A DNA stretch of 64,000 bases, taken from contig NZ_JALOBS010000017.1 in NCBI RefSeq assembly GCF_023228165.1, positions 8,999 to 72,998 of the forward strand, read 5' to 3'. Position 1 is the first letter of the stretch; each line of letters starts with the position of its first letter. Source of the DNA: Methylomonas sp. (GTDB lineage Bacteria > Pseudomonadota > Gammaproteobacteria > Methylococcales > Methylomonadaceae). Position numbers and translations under genes: made by a program. The notes beneath the pieces were generated by a model. That model was not told the origin of the DNA, did no database searches, and saw nothing but the letters and a program-made list of their open reading frames with translations. Below are positions 53,268 through 61,668 of the stretch, piece after piece.

Positions 53268-53588
53268 ATGCGTCATTTTCGAAAACCCATGGCGCAAAAA
53301 ATAATTGCACCGAATTTTTCATTGCAATTATCCCAAATAGCTCGCATAGAAGCTGCCGTTAATATCGGGACTATTTTTAATATTTGGATTGACGCACCGC
53401 AGCAAGAAACCTTACCATTCTATAGTTCAAATTCGCGTGATGCGCTCAAGTCTACGGCAAGTTCGCAGGCGAGAATTTCAATTTATTCCGAAGGAATGGT
53501 CCGAGGAGAACTTAAGGTATTAATTATAAAAATAGAACTATTACCACCACCAAGACAATTCGCGTCATCTTTGCGCTGTTGCGCATAA
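53268..53588 (+). CDS. Possible small protein, ~106 aa
   Basis: This is an open frame on the plus strand between the divergent RPB7 start and the convergent helicase 3' end (12 bases away). It starts MRHFRKPMAQKIIAPNFS, and a second ATG at 53289 is possible. Predicted beta-rich segments include GELKVLIIKIELL. It fits the gap well and is not antisense to a known gene, but has no clear promoter motif or recognised family. Confidence 0.5.
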   Translation: MRHFRKPMAQKIIAPNFSLQLSQIARIEAAVNIGTIFNIWIDAPQQETLPFYSSNSRDALKSTASSQARISIYSEGMVRGELKVLIIKIELLPPPRQFASSLRCCA

Positions 53589-53599
53589 ATTCGCACCGC

Positions 53600-56500
53600 C
53601 TAAATAATTGCCGAAATGCTCGTTTTCGCGTCCCACCATCCATAGACGTATTTTGTTTTGCTCCATTTTTTTCGCTCTTCTATTTCACGAAAAACGAGCA
53701 AATTGCGCACGCGCCGACAAGTTTCTCTCACTGTTTCCTGCGCGTTTTCGCCAGTAAATGTGATGCCCAGTTTCGCAGCAATACGATGAATAGTATCTTT
53801 TTCTTTCGTATCGCAAACAATGCCGCGCTCGAGTGTACGCGAATCCGGATGTTCTTCGCGCACTGCTTTGCGAATTTCTTGCACTGGAGAACGAATTTTG
53901 AATTTTACAATATCGCCGACGCGCTCAAAAATGCCAACAATATCGGCATTTTCGCGAAATGTGAGATTGCGATTAAGCGTTCCGCGTTGAACTTCAAACC
54001 ATTCAGTGCCGGACCACACTCTTACTCCGGATTCAACGCAATATGCAATCGGTGTATTATCTGGCAAATTCATCACTCCAGATTCGATATTCCCAACAAT
54101 AGCGCGATATGATTTAATTTCTTTTATGGCAATACATGCATCAATATCAGTTAATAGTTGCGCAAGATGTGTGAATTTCACGCGAATATCGGCATCGGAA
54201 ATCAGTTTTTCAGCAAATAGTTTTTGAAACTCATCGGAAAATTCTACGAAGAAATCGATTTGCGCCTCCTCGGCGAATTTGCGCCCACTTGCCGCTTCGT
54301 TCGCTGCGAAAGCCGCATCCGAATAATGTTCATGGATTTGCGGGAATATTCGCTCGAAAATGACATAATTGATGCCGAATTGCTCCTCCGAGATAACCAG
54401 TGCGCTTGTACGCTCAACATCTTTTTTTGCGAATGATTCGATATCAAGAAACGGCTGTTGGCGAAATATTCCGCCAATCGCGAAAGTTTCCATCGGCGCA
54501 ATAATGAAAATATTTGGCGAACTGTTCGCTTCCCTCGCGCTTTCTGAAATCGCGATAATAGTATGCGGAACATTGCCGATATAAATCCAGCGATTGTTCG
54601 CATCTTGCGTCCAATGAAAATGTAAATCTAATTTCTTAGTGTCGATAACAGATGGCATCGGTGTCATCAAGAAAAGTAATGCAGCGTTTATTGCATCTGT
54701 TGAAATGAGTGCCGGATTGATTTCAACTCCGAATGGCGGTTTTCTAATAGCGACTTCAAGCTCATCGCGCGTCCAAATTGGCTTCAAGAGAAAGAGTCGT
54801 TTTATAATGCTAACTGTGTTGTCAATTTCAGAAACACCATACTTGTATGCGTAAAATGTTTCAAGCCGAATGCGTTCTGGAAATTGCAGAAGGCTCGCAT
54901 CGAACGGATAAAACGCGTCGAATTTTGGCATTCCCAGTGTATCGGATTTATTTTCGCTGGGGAAATTTATCGCATCATTGAGCCCCGCATCCGCGGCAAC
55001 GCGCGCAACTTCGCGCTCGATGCGCTGGATTATCTGATAACTCCGCAGCTTAATATCATATCTTTTCATCTCTGGGGATATCAAATCGCCTCCAATAGAA
55101 TTTTTCGGCGTTGTATGCGCGATGATTTGAATGTGGACAACGCGTTTTTCTTCGGGAAGCGCAGAATGCGACATTTTGCGCGAACAACGCCCGAAAACTT
55201 GCAATAGCGCGGGAATGGATGTCGGCAATGAGAGAATAATTAATCGCTGCACTGCAAGCAAATCATAACTTTCGCGAATTATTCTTGAGCCGAGGATTAT
55301 CGCGAAATATTCGCCATTGACATTATCCGGCGCATTAAATAGCATTCTGTTATTATCAATTGTCGAGCGGTCCATCTCGGAATATAGCGTTATTACTCGA
55401 ATGGGCAGAAATTGATGATGTGAAGGTGTTGAATTTTCTGCGTGAGCATCTGCGTGAGCATCCGCGTGAGCATCTGCGGATTCAATCCGCGCATGGGTGG
55501 GATTACTCTGAATTTGCCCACAGCGCACACAACGCGAATTTTCGCCAGGAATGGAAGTTTCGTCAATAAAACCATTTTCGCGCAACAATTCGCGAATAAA
55601 AATCACACCAGTCATTCTGACACGCTCGTGATAAATCATGACTTTATGCGCGCCATTCGTCTGAAATGCATCAATAAGAATATCTATTAGTTTCGCGTAT
55701 TTCGCAGAATAAGTCGCGATATTCTCGCGCAACATGAAGCGTCCCGAAAATACATTGATAGAACTGCTTTGGCGTTTAACGGCGATTCCGATTTTATCTC
55801 GCCATTCTATCGGCGCCGAACTGATGAGATTCGCGACATTGGCGGAGTTAAAAAGCCCGACTTCTGGCTCATTCGCACTTGAAGTTGTTGAAGTATCGGG
55901 TGGGCGCAAATATTCCGTGGGATTGGGGAAAACCGCATCGAAGAGCGAATATGCGGATGATGGAATGCCAACTATTATATCTTCTGCCGTCATTTCTTCC
56001 TCTGCGGCTATTTCTCTGATTTCTTCTTGCGCCGCCACTTCTGTTTCGCCGCGAAATGATTCACGCTCTCTCATGAATTTTACATAAGTATCCCAATGTA
56101 ATTTTGACATTTCACAGCCGATAATTGGTAGCCGTACGATTCCATCCGATTGTGCTATTTCTTTCGAGGAATTCAATACTTCCCCTTCGAAAATTCTTCG
56201 AGGGAAATACGCAGGATTAAAATCCTGGAGGAATGAAACGCGCCCAGCGAGATTTGTAGAAATTATATCTAATGCGCCTGGCTTCAATTGCGGCAAACCA
56301 CCGGCTAAATTTGTGAAAAGGTCTGCTTTTTTGACTTTCGGAAATGAAACCGGTGTCAAATAATTCAGCAATTCTACAATTTCAGTAGCCGAATTATTTA
56401 TTGGTGTTGCAGAACAAGAAATGAGTTTCAGGTGCTTCACATGATTGACAATATATTGCACGGCTAATCCGCGATGATTTTTTGACACCGAGTTATAGCT

Positions 56501-58414
56501 CTGATGAATTTCATCGCAAATGAGAAGCGAATTTTCCAATTGCGAAAGAATAGTCGCATCAACCTGAATCTTATTATTTTCTATTGCTTCTTCAAGCGCG
56601 GACAAGAGCGCCATATCTTTGTCTTCTTCTGCACTTTTCGCGGCAGATTCGCCAATAGTCTGCTCAATAATGCGCCCTAATTCTGAAGTGCCGCCACCAC
56701 CAGAAGTCGAAGAAAACAGGCGATTAACAAATTCATCATAGCCATAAAAGCGATAAAATCCGCCGAGATTTCTATTCGTAATGCGGCGCTTCAATGATTG
56801 ATAGAATGATTTATATTTTGCGAATGCCTCTGGGCTGCCCTGCATAGTTGCGTCGCGATGATAAAGTGTGAGTTCTTCTCGCTCTGGGATTGAAATATAG
56901 CCGAATTCAGGATATTTCAGCAAGTCACGAAGAAATGCCTCGCGCGTTCCTGCGAATCCTAATACAAAGATAGCCGGAGTGTGTGCAATATTCTGCATAT
57001 CGCGCGGAAATTTGAAAAGATTGCGATAGATGCGAATAAAATCTTGCGCCACTTGAATGCAGACCAGTGTATTATGCGTGATAACGCCATCAGCGAGTTG
57101 GAATCTCGCTCCGCCAATTAAATAGCGAATATCTGGAAATTTATCTTCATTATCGGGTCGCATTCCGCCGCTCGGCGAAGCCTCGACCCCTCTGGGGGAG
57201 CTCAAAGTAAAGCCGAAATATTCGCGATTGCCGCATTCCGCAATTTGCGTTATGCGCACATTTTGATGGTCGCGATTCGGCGCAATCGCGCGAACCATGC
57301 AATGCGTTTGCCCACTTCCTCCACGCTGAAGGAATTCCGCAATATTCATATCGAAAAGAGATTCATGTTTCCCATTGGCGAATTCTCCTTTGAGCGATTT
57401 TAGCGTGAGAATGTGTGAGCGATTGCAAACAAATGAATGATGCGCAGTTGTATCTTGTAATAGTGCGGATGCGCCAAATGTCGGTTTATCATCAAACTCA
57501 TAATCGACGCGATACGATGCCTCAATACCATGGCAAACACTGAGCACAACTCGCGGCTGGAAATCTTCGCCAACTAACCATTCGCCAATATTAATATCTT
57601 CTACGGCGGCTAATCCGCCAGAAAATAAGCGCACACGCGTTCCTCTGCCAAGACATTTGCCGGTGTTATGCAAAACTAATGTATCAGCCCCGAGAAATTG
57701 CCCGTTGCCATCCAAAGAGAAGCCGAAATATTCGCCTTCGCCAACCGACTCTAAGCGAAATGTTGTCCTTACTATTGATTGTGTACCCGCGGCGCCAAAA
57801 TTGCGATAATAGCAGTTCGCGCCTTTCATTTTCGCGTCTTCGGCGTGCGCGACCGCGGCAATGTATTCGCGAATTGTCACAGTGAAGAATTCGTCTTTTT
57901 TTGGGTCTACAAGACAAAGAATATGTTCATCATTAAATACATACTCAATTCCTTGCCGCGGAATAAATTTTATCATTTGCGCATATCCGTGACAAAGAGA
58001 AAGAACTGTTCTCGGTGTCGAATCATCGCCCATTAATTTATCGCCGACGCGAATATCTTCGACTGCTTTTTTGGATTTGTCAAACAATAGTATTTTCGTG
58101 CCTTTTGCGTGGCAACCAGTCGCGTGAAGCAAATGAAGCCTGTCAAATGGCGTATTTGGATTCATTAGATTTCGTCCGAATTGCTGGTGCGAATGAATTT
58201 TCAAGCCTTTCGCGCCTAATTCTGCATCGAGTTTGCCAACGCGAAAATCATCTTTGCCGGGGATTACTTTTAATTCCGCGAATTCTCGGCGCTGAAGCAA
58301 ATCGCACATAAAATCTGGCTTTTCTGCGCTGGGATAATATCCAGCCGATAATTGGCTTTCATCAGAATGTAGTTCGCCTTCGGCTTGACCGCTTCGCGGG
58401 AGTTCGCTACTCAT
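53600..58414 (-). CDS. D1133L-like: D6/D11-type SF2 helicase interrupted by two mini-inteins
   Basis: This 1604-residue precursor is about 1259 after removal of two inteins. The helicase has Walker A ATG/TGK/T split by both inteins, then ITHNTLVCIQVAQDF. The DEIH box is in LLICDEIHQSYN, motif III SCSATPINN and motif VI QVFGRCSRKMSHSALP. The FGRxxRxxSHxxLP form is typical of NCLDV D6R/D11L-type ATPases, which act in early transcription initiation or termination. ASFV D1133L is the likely counterpart by order. The N-terminus carries palindromic element peptide (SSELPRSGQAEGELHS). A symmetric TATA box separates it from the divergent zinc-finger gene. Confidence 0.92.
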   Translation of the reverse strand: MSSELPRSGQAEGELHSDESQLSAGYYPSAEKPDFMCDLLQRREFAELKVIPGKDDFRVGKLDAELGAKGLKIHSHQQFGRNLMNPNTPFDRLHLLHATGCHAKGTKILLFDKSKKAVEDIRVGDKLMGDDSTPRTVLSLCHGYAQMIKFIPRQGIEYVFNDEHILCLVDPKKDEFFTVTIREYIAAVAHAEDAKMKGANCYYRNFGAAGTQSIVRTTFRLESVGEGEYFGFSLDGNGQFLGADTLVLHNTGKCLGRGTRVRLFSGGLAAVEDINIGEWLVGEDFQPRVVLSVCHGIEASYRVDYEFDDKPTFGASALLQDTTAHHSFVCNRSHILTLKSLKGEFANGKHESLFDMNIAEFLQRGGSGQTHCMVRAIAPNRDHQNVRITQIAECGNREYFGFTLSSPRGVEASPSGGMRPDNEDKFPDIRYLIGGARFQLADGVITHNTLVCIQVAQDFIRIYRNLFKFPRDMQNIAHTPAIFVLGFAGTREAFLRDLLKYPEFGYISIPEREELTLYHRDATMQGSPEAFAKYKSFYQSLKRRITNRNLGGFYRFYGYDEFVNRLFSSTSGGGGTSELGRIIEQTIGESAAKSAEEDKDMALLSALEEAIENNKIQVDATILSQLENSLLICDEIHQSYNSVSKNHRGLAVQYIVNHVKHLKLISCSATPINNSATEIVELLNYLTPVSFPKVKKADLFTNLAGGLPQLKPGALDIISTNLAGRVSFLQDFNPAYFPRRIFEGEVLNSSKEIAQSDGIVRLPIIGCEMSKLHWDTYVKFMRERESFRGETEVAAQEEIREIAAEEEMTAEDIIVGIPSSAYSLFDAVFPNPTEYLRPPDTSTTSSANEPEVGLFNSANVANLISSAPIEWRDKIGIAVKRQSSSINVFSGRFMLRENIATYSAKYAKLIDILIDAFQTNGAHKVMIYHERVRMTGVIFIRELLRENGFIDETSIPGENSRCVRCGQIQSNPTHARIESADAHADAHADAHAENSTPSHHQFLPIRVITLYSEMDRSTIDNNRMLFNAPDNVNGEYFAIILGSRIIRESYDLLAVQRLIILSLPTSIPALLQVFGRCSRKMSHSALPEEKRVVHIQIIAHTTPKNSIGGDLISPEMKRYDIKLRSYQIIQRIEREVARVAADAGLNDAINFPSENKSDTLGMPKFDAFYPFDASLLQFPERIRLETFYAYKYGVSEIDNTVSIIKRLFLLKPIWTRDELEVAIRKPPFGVEINPALISTDAINAALLFLMTPMPSVIDTKKLDLHFHWTQDANNRWIYIGNVPHTIIAISESAREANSSPNIFIIAPMETFAIGGIFRQQPFLDIESFAKKDVERTSALVISEEQFGINYVIFERIFPQIHEHYSDAAFAANEAASGRKFAEEAQIDFFVEFSDEFQKLFAEKLISDADIRVKFTHLAQLLTDIDACIAIKEIKSYRAIVGNIESGVMNLPDNTPIAYCVESGVRVWSGTEWFEVQRGTLNRNLTFRENADIVGIFERVGDIVKFKIRSPVQEIRKAVREEHPDSRTLERGIVCDTKEKDTIHRIAAKLGITFTGENAQETVRETCRRVRNLLVFREIEERKKWSKTKYVYGWWDAKTSISAII
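57071..57655 (-). other. Mini-intein 2 (195 aa), inserted after the Walker A lysine
   Basis: Residues 254-448 of the precursor. Block A starts CLGRGTRVRLF with VEDINIGEWLVGED. A block-B-like FVCNRSHILTL has Asn at the usual Thr place. The C-terminal block is REYFGFTL ... ARFQLADGVITHN, followed by Thr. Cys1, penultimate His and terminal Asn are all present. There is no LAGLIDADG endonuclease. About 30 residues (beginning SPRGVEASPSGG) are inserted between the two strands of the last block; the first part is a palindromic element. Confidence 0.9.
57170..57202 (-). repeat. Palindromic element inside intein 2
   Basis: A forward-looking unit with stems GGC-GAA-GCC and CCCC-TCT-GGGG. It lies in frame between the two C-terminal beta strands of the intein. 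Confidence 0.8.
57665..58114 (-). other. Mini-intein 1 (150 aa), inserted inside Walker A
   Basis: Residues 101-250 of the precursor. Block A is CHAKGTKILLFDKSKKAVEDIRVGDKLMGDD, given here as positions 101-131 with Cys101, Asp120 and Gly124 key. A block-B-like VFNDEHILCL follows, then EYFGFSLDGNGQFLG and the splice end VLHN with Thr next. It is at the minimal size for splicing and lacks an endonuclease. It resembles intein 2 (both have PR-VLS-CHG after block A), so the two are probably related. Confidence 0.92.
58371..58404 (-). repeat. Palindromic element at helicase N-terminus
   Basis: A unit with stems GCC-TTC-GGC and CCGC-TTC-GCGG that begins just after the helicase start codon and encodes most of residues 4-15. 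Confidence 0.75.
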
Positions 58415-58434
58415 TGAAGTTTTAAGAATACTGC

Positions 58435-58444
58435 TATATATATT
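58435..58444. promoter_or_regulatory. Bidirectional TATATATATT box
   Basis: The alternating AT box is about 20 bases from both ATGs: 58414 on minus (helicase) and 58463 on plus (zinc-finger protein). Confidence 0.55.
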
Positions 58445-58462
58445 TAATCGTCTGCAAATACA

Positions 58463-59500
58463 ATGGAATTGCTGAGAGATTTCGAAGATTTTGTTGTTTC
58501 TCTTGATGCTTATTGTGAACGCAGCAAAGTAGCGGAATATGAATTAGCGCGGCAAAAATCACTTGCTTCTTTGCCAGCAATCGCTGCGAAAATGCGCATA
58601 TTGCAAGAACAGATTCGAAAAATAATGGTGCGAAATTCAATACCCGAGGCGGATGCAAATTCGAGTGTTTGTAGCGACAACACGAAAATAATCGCATCGC
58701 ATATTCGTAGAACACCCACAAATGAGACTGAAAAAGGCAAATTGAGCGAATCTCCGCCGGGCGAATGGGGCGTAATTCGCCGCAAGCGTTTTGATACCGA
58801 AAGTCGCGAAAAAAAGTGGCATTTATCGCGCGATTCTGCGCGAAGTAGCGAACAATCTCGGAGCGAATGCGCCGCCGCCAATGAAACGCTCGCGCAATCG
58901 GCGGCGCCGAAAGTCTCTCAATATATCACTTGCGGCAGCAGTAAATTGCCAGTTTGCCGCCCGGCAATTCCGCTATACGATTCGCAACAAACGATTCGCG
59001 TACAAATTACAAAGGCAATTTCTCTTCAATGCATTCCAACCAGAGATTTACGCTGTGTGACGCAAGAAGGAGCACTATATTGGCACACAGAATTGTGCCG
59101 ATTCGCGATTAAAATTTGCGGCATTGTTTATCATGGCGGATTAGGCGTTATTTATGGTAGCGAATCGCATCCAACAAAAATAAAAACATGCGGATATGAT
59201 AGCTGCGGAAATGCGAACTGCAGCTATTATCACGACCCGATGCGACATGCCGGCTCAAAAGATATTCGCAATTTTGTCGCCACGAGTTGGCTTTTTACGC
59301 CATCCGCGAAAACTCGGCAAAATATCGGCTCTGAATATCGCCAGCGCAAAATCTCATCAATTTCTTCTCTTGATGAAGATATACTTACAATTCGCCGTTC
59401 TGAAATATCGTATTATAATGAGCAATTTATGCACGATGTTCTTTGCGCGATTATCATGAATTCATATCTTGGTACAGATTCAGCTGTGTTGAGCAGATGA
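58463..59500 (+). CDS. CCCH-type zinc-finger protein, 345 aa
   Basis: The N-terminal ~55 residues are a charged helix (possible coiled coil: ALQ-type repeats in SKVAEYELARQKSL). A disordered Ser/Arg/Glu linker follows to about 155. The C-terminal ~190 residues contain CGYDSCGNANCSYYHDP near residue 244, a C-x4-C-x4-C-x3-H finger of the type that binds AU-rich RNA or pairs with transcript processing. Strands before it (IKICGIVYHGG) may be part of the same domain. It is divergent from the helicase and shares its TATA box. The exact function is unknown; an RNA- or transcription-related role fits its neighbours (Nudix, helicase, RPB5). Confidence 0.75.
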   Translation: MELLRDFEDFVVSLDAYCERSKVAEYELARQKSLASLPAIAAKMRILQEQIRKIMVRNSIPEADANSSVCSDNTKIIASHIRRTPTNETEKGKLSESPPGEWGVIRRKRFDTESREKKWHLSRDSARSSEQSRSECAAANETLAQSAAPKVSQYITCGSSKLPVCRPAIPLYDSQQTIRVQITKAISLQCIPTRDLRCVTQEGALYWHTELCRFAIKICGIVYHGGLGVIYGSESHPTKIKTCGYDSCGNANCSYYHDPMRHAGSKDIRNFVATSWLFTPSAKTRQNIGSEYRQRKISSISSLDEDILTIRRSEISYYNEQFMHDVLCAIIMNSYLGTDSAVLSR

Positions 59501-59532
59501 AAAAAATACTCCATTGCGCAGAATCGCGCGAA

Positions 59533-60399
59533 TTATGTTGCGGATTCTTGGGCTGCTTTTTTTTCATCGAGACGGCGGCGATTACGCAAAGTATATGATT
59601 TATTTTGTATTACACTGCGTACATAATTTGTGATTTGCCGATAGCAATTCAAATGCGAGATAATCGCCGGCGAATCTGCGTAAATTGCGCGAATGGCGGC
59701 GACATTCATCCAGCGCGTATCATTAATTTCTTCGAAGCGCTCGAGACTTACAAAACGAAGAGCGGGTTCGATAATTCTGCGAGTGAATGCAATAAAATAA
59801 ACTGTATGATAAACAACTCCTGCATCCGTAATTGTGTGCGTATAACTGCCTCCAAGAATGCGATATGCAGTCCGCGGAATGCCAGTTTCCTCATACAACT
59901 CGCGAATAGCGCAGTTGATTGGATTTTCGCCGGAGAATGATTTTCTTCCTTTGGGAATTTCCCAAATTGTCTCGGCATTCGGCGTATTGCGCATGAGTCG
60001 CTCCAAGTGTTGTCTTCCTTCTGCATCACTGCCAAATGTTGACATGAATTTGATGCGCGACAATGCGAACAATTGCCGATTTCGCGCTGAATGCAGCCAA
60101 ACTCGATACCACATTTGATAAAAATTCATACTAAGAATATCCAATTTCTCTGCGAGCGTCATTTGGCAAAATAATTGCCGAATTGCGTCATCATTCGCCG
60201 CATACGCGCCAGATACAAACATATGAAACGCATATGTAACGCGCTTATTTATTGTTAGTATTTCTATTGTGCCGGTTTTCGGATTCTTTCTGCAACATGC
60301 GATTCCATAGGACCATTTGCATTCTTTCGTGGATTTATTGTGTTTTGGCGACTTTATTTCGGGCGAAATCGCCTCTTTATCTCGCTTTATATCACTCAT
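59533..60399 (-). CDS. D250R-like: Nudix hydrolase, D250R-like (probable mRNA decapping / diphosphoinositol phosphatase)
   Basis: This 288-residue enzyme has a Nudix box near residue 154: WEIPKGRKSFSGENPINCAIRELYEETGI, where the REL-EE-G core is intact. The PKG just before the box is typical of Dcp2-like enzymes. The glycine-to-glutamate spacing is one residue longer than the classical G-x5-E. An N-terminal extension of ~140 residues (SYGIACCRKNP...) matches the arrangement of ASFV D250R (g5R), which removes caps from host and viral mRNA. The gene shares a TATATA box with the exonuclease on the other strand. Confidence 0.88.
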   Translation of the reverse strand: MSDIKRDKEAISPEIKSPKHNKSTKECKWSYGIACCRKNPKTGTIEILTINKRVTYAFHMFVSGAYAANDDAIRQLFCQMTLAEKLDILSMNFYQMWYRVWLHSARNRQLFALSRIKFMSTFGSDAEGRQHLERLMRNTPNAETIWEIPKGRKSFSGENPINCAIRELYEETGIPRTAYRILGGSYTHTITDAGVVYHTVYFIAFTRRIIEPALRFVSLERFEEINDTRWMNVAAIRAIYADSPAIISHLNCYRQITNYVRSVIQNKSYTLRNRRRLDEKKAAQESAT

Positions 60400-60424
60400 T
60401 CAAAATTGAAGTGTTGTTGAGTAG

Positions 60425-60434
60425 TTTATATATC
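60425..60434. promoter_or_regulatory. Shared TTTATATATC box
   Basis: The box is about 25 bases from the Nudix ATG on the minus strand and 41 bases from the exonuclease ATG on the plus strand. A shared divergent promoter is likely. Confidence 0.5.
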
Positions 60435-60474
60435 TCATTCCCCGTTGTGTTCAATTCTTAGTGAAAAAGCCATA

Positions 60475-61668
60475 ATGGACGCTCAGCAAAGCCTAATCTG
60501 TCATGCAGATGCTCCTCAAAGCCCCCGCTTTGCGGTCGAGCCTCCGGCGAGCTTCGCTCCCTCCGAGGATGCACGTTTGGCGAAAATTAAAGAGACTGCG
60601 TCCGCTCTGCCAAAGCAAAATACGGAAGCGTGGTATAAACTCACGAAAACGACTATCGGCGGTTCTGAATTGCCTGCGATATTATTTACGCCTGGATGTT
60701 ATTCAAGCATGGAAGATATCATCGCCGCGAAAATGGGTCTCCGCGAAAATACGGGCAATATCGCTACGCAATGGGGAAAACTATTCGAGCCGATTTTGCG
60801 AAATTATCTTTCGAAGAAATACGATTGCCAGATTGAATGCAGTGATATATGCATTATTCATCGCGAAGAAGGCACACGATTATCGCCGGATGGCATATTT
60901 CGCAATAAAGCCGGTGATTTAGTTTACTTCGAGCAGAAAAATCCATTTAAGCGAATTCCGGATGGGAAAATCCCTGCGATTTATATGCCGCAATTGGCAA
61001 TGGGATTCCGCCATATTCCCGATGCGAAAGAGGCATTATTCGCGGATTCAGTGTTTCGCCGCTGCACAATCGGTCAACTTCAAAATGTGCAAGCAAATCC
61101 GCTTGCATTTGTGCCGATATTCGGGCAAGCAATCGCGGAAAACACGCATTTAATCGCATCCGGCGCGGAATTCTTCATCGGCGATGTGGCGCGAGACGCT
61201 GATACGCCGTTAGTAGACTTAGGTTGCGCATATACGGATGTTATTTGCGATATATGCAATAAATTTGTTGCCGGTGAATTGCGAATGCAGCACGTCGAAT
61301 GCATCGCGGATATTCCGCCAAATGCCGTTGCAGTTCTTCCATGGAAACTTTTTACTCTTTTTGAAGTACGTGTAACGCGAGAAGAATGCGCAGGCATTAT
61401 TACGCCCGCTGTTCTCGATAGAATTCATCGCATTAATGTCGCTTGCGAAGCTGCGCAAAAAAAGACGACTGATGAAGAACGCTGGGAAATATTCCACGCG
61501 TTGATGACAACGATTTTGCCACCATCTCGCGCTATGGGTAAAAGCCCACCTCGCCGTGCTCCGCGGCGCGTTCAGCGGAGCCTCGCCTCCGAAGGAGGTG
61601 CTCAGCCGATTGCCGCCGAAGAAACGCCGATTCAAGAAGAAATCCTCTGCGATGATATGCATTTTTAA
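60475..61668 (+). CDS. D345L-like: YqaJ/lambda-type alkaline exonuclease
   Basis: This 397-residue recombinase-type 5'-3' exonuclease has IGGSELPAIL, then GKLFEPILRNYLSKKY. The catalytic core follows: RLSPDGIF (Asp) and LVYFEQKNPFK (Glu-x-Lys), then a MPQLAMGF motif. It would process ends during recombination or concatemer resolution; ASFV D345L is the counterpart. Both tails carry palindromic elements (bases 60524-60563 and 61570-61604), leaving the catalytic domain free. An in-frame GTG/ATG region upstream at 60445 is not used because the ATG at 60475 is the first ATG-MDAQQSL. It ends four bases into the RPB5 gene, tail to tail. Confidence 0.9.
   Translation: MDAQQSLICHADAPQSPRFAVEPPASFAPSEDARLAKIKETASALPKQNTEAWYKLTKTTIGGSELPAILFTPGCYSSMEDIIAAKMGLRENTGNIATQWGKLFEPILRNYLSKKYDCQIECSDICIIHREEGTRLSPDGIFRNKAGDLVYFEQKNPFKRIPDGKIPAIYMPQLAMGFRHIPDAKEALFADSVFRRCTIGQLQNVQANPLAFVPIFGQAIAENTHLIASGAEFFIGDVARDADTPLVDLGCAYTDVICDICNKFVAGELRMQHVECIADIPPNAVAVLPWKLFTLFEVRVTREECAGIITPAVLDRIHRINVACEAAQKKTTDEERWEIFHALMTTILPPSRAMGKSPPRRAPRRVQRSLASEGGAQPIAAEETPIQEEILCDDMHF
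60524..60563 (+). repeat. Palindromic element at exonuclease N-terminus
   Basis: A diverged unit with stems CCGC-TTT-GCGG and GCC-TCC-GGC, encoding SPRFAVEPPAS. Confidence 0.65.
61570..61604 (+). repeat. Palindromic element at exonuclease C-terminus
   Basis: A unit with a weakened first half and a CCTCC-GAA-GGAGG stem. Confidence 0.6.

Noticed and set aside
57071..58114. One single large intein from Cys101 to Asn448
   Set aside because: Excision of that span leaves ATG-T and loses the Gly-Lys of the P-loop, while two separate excisions give a perfect Walker A. Each part has its own complete splice blocks.
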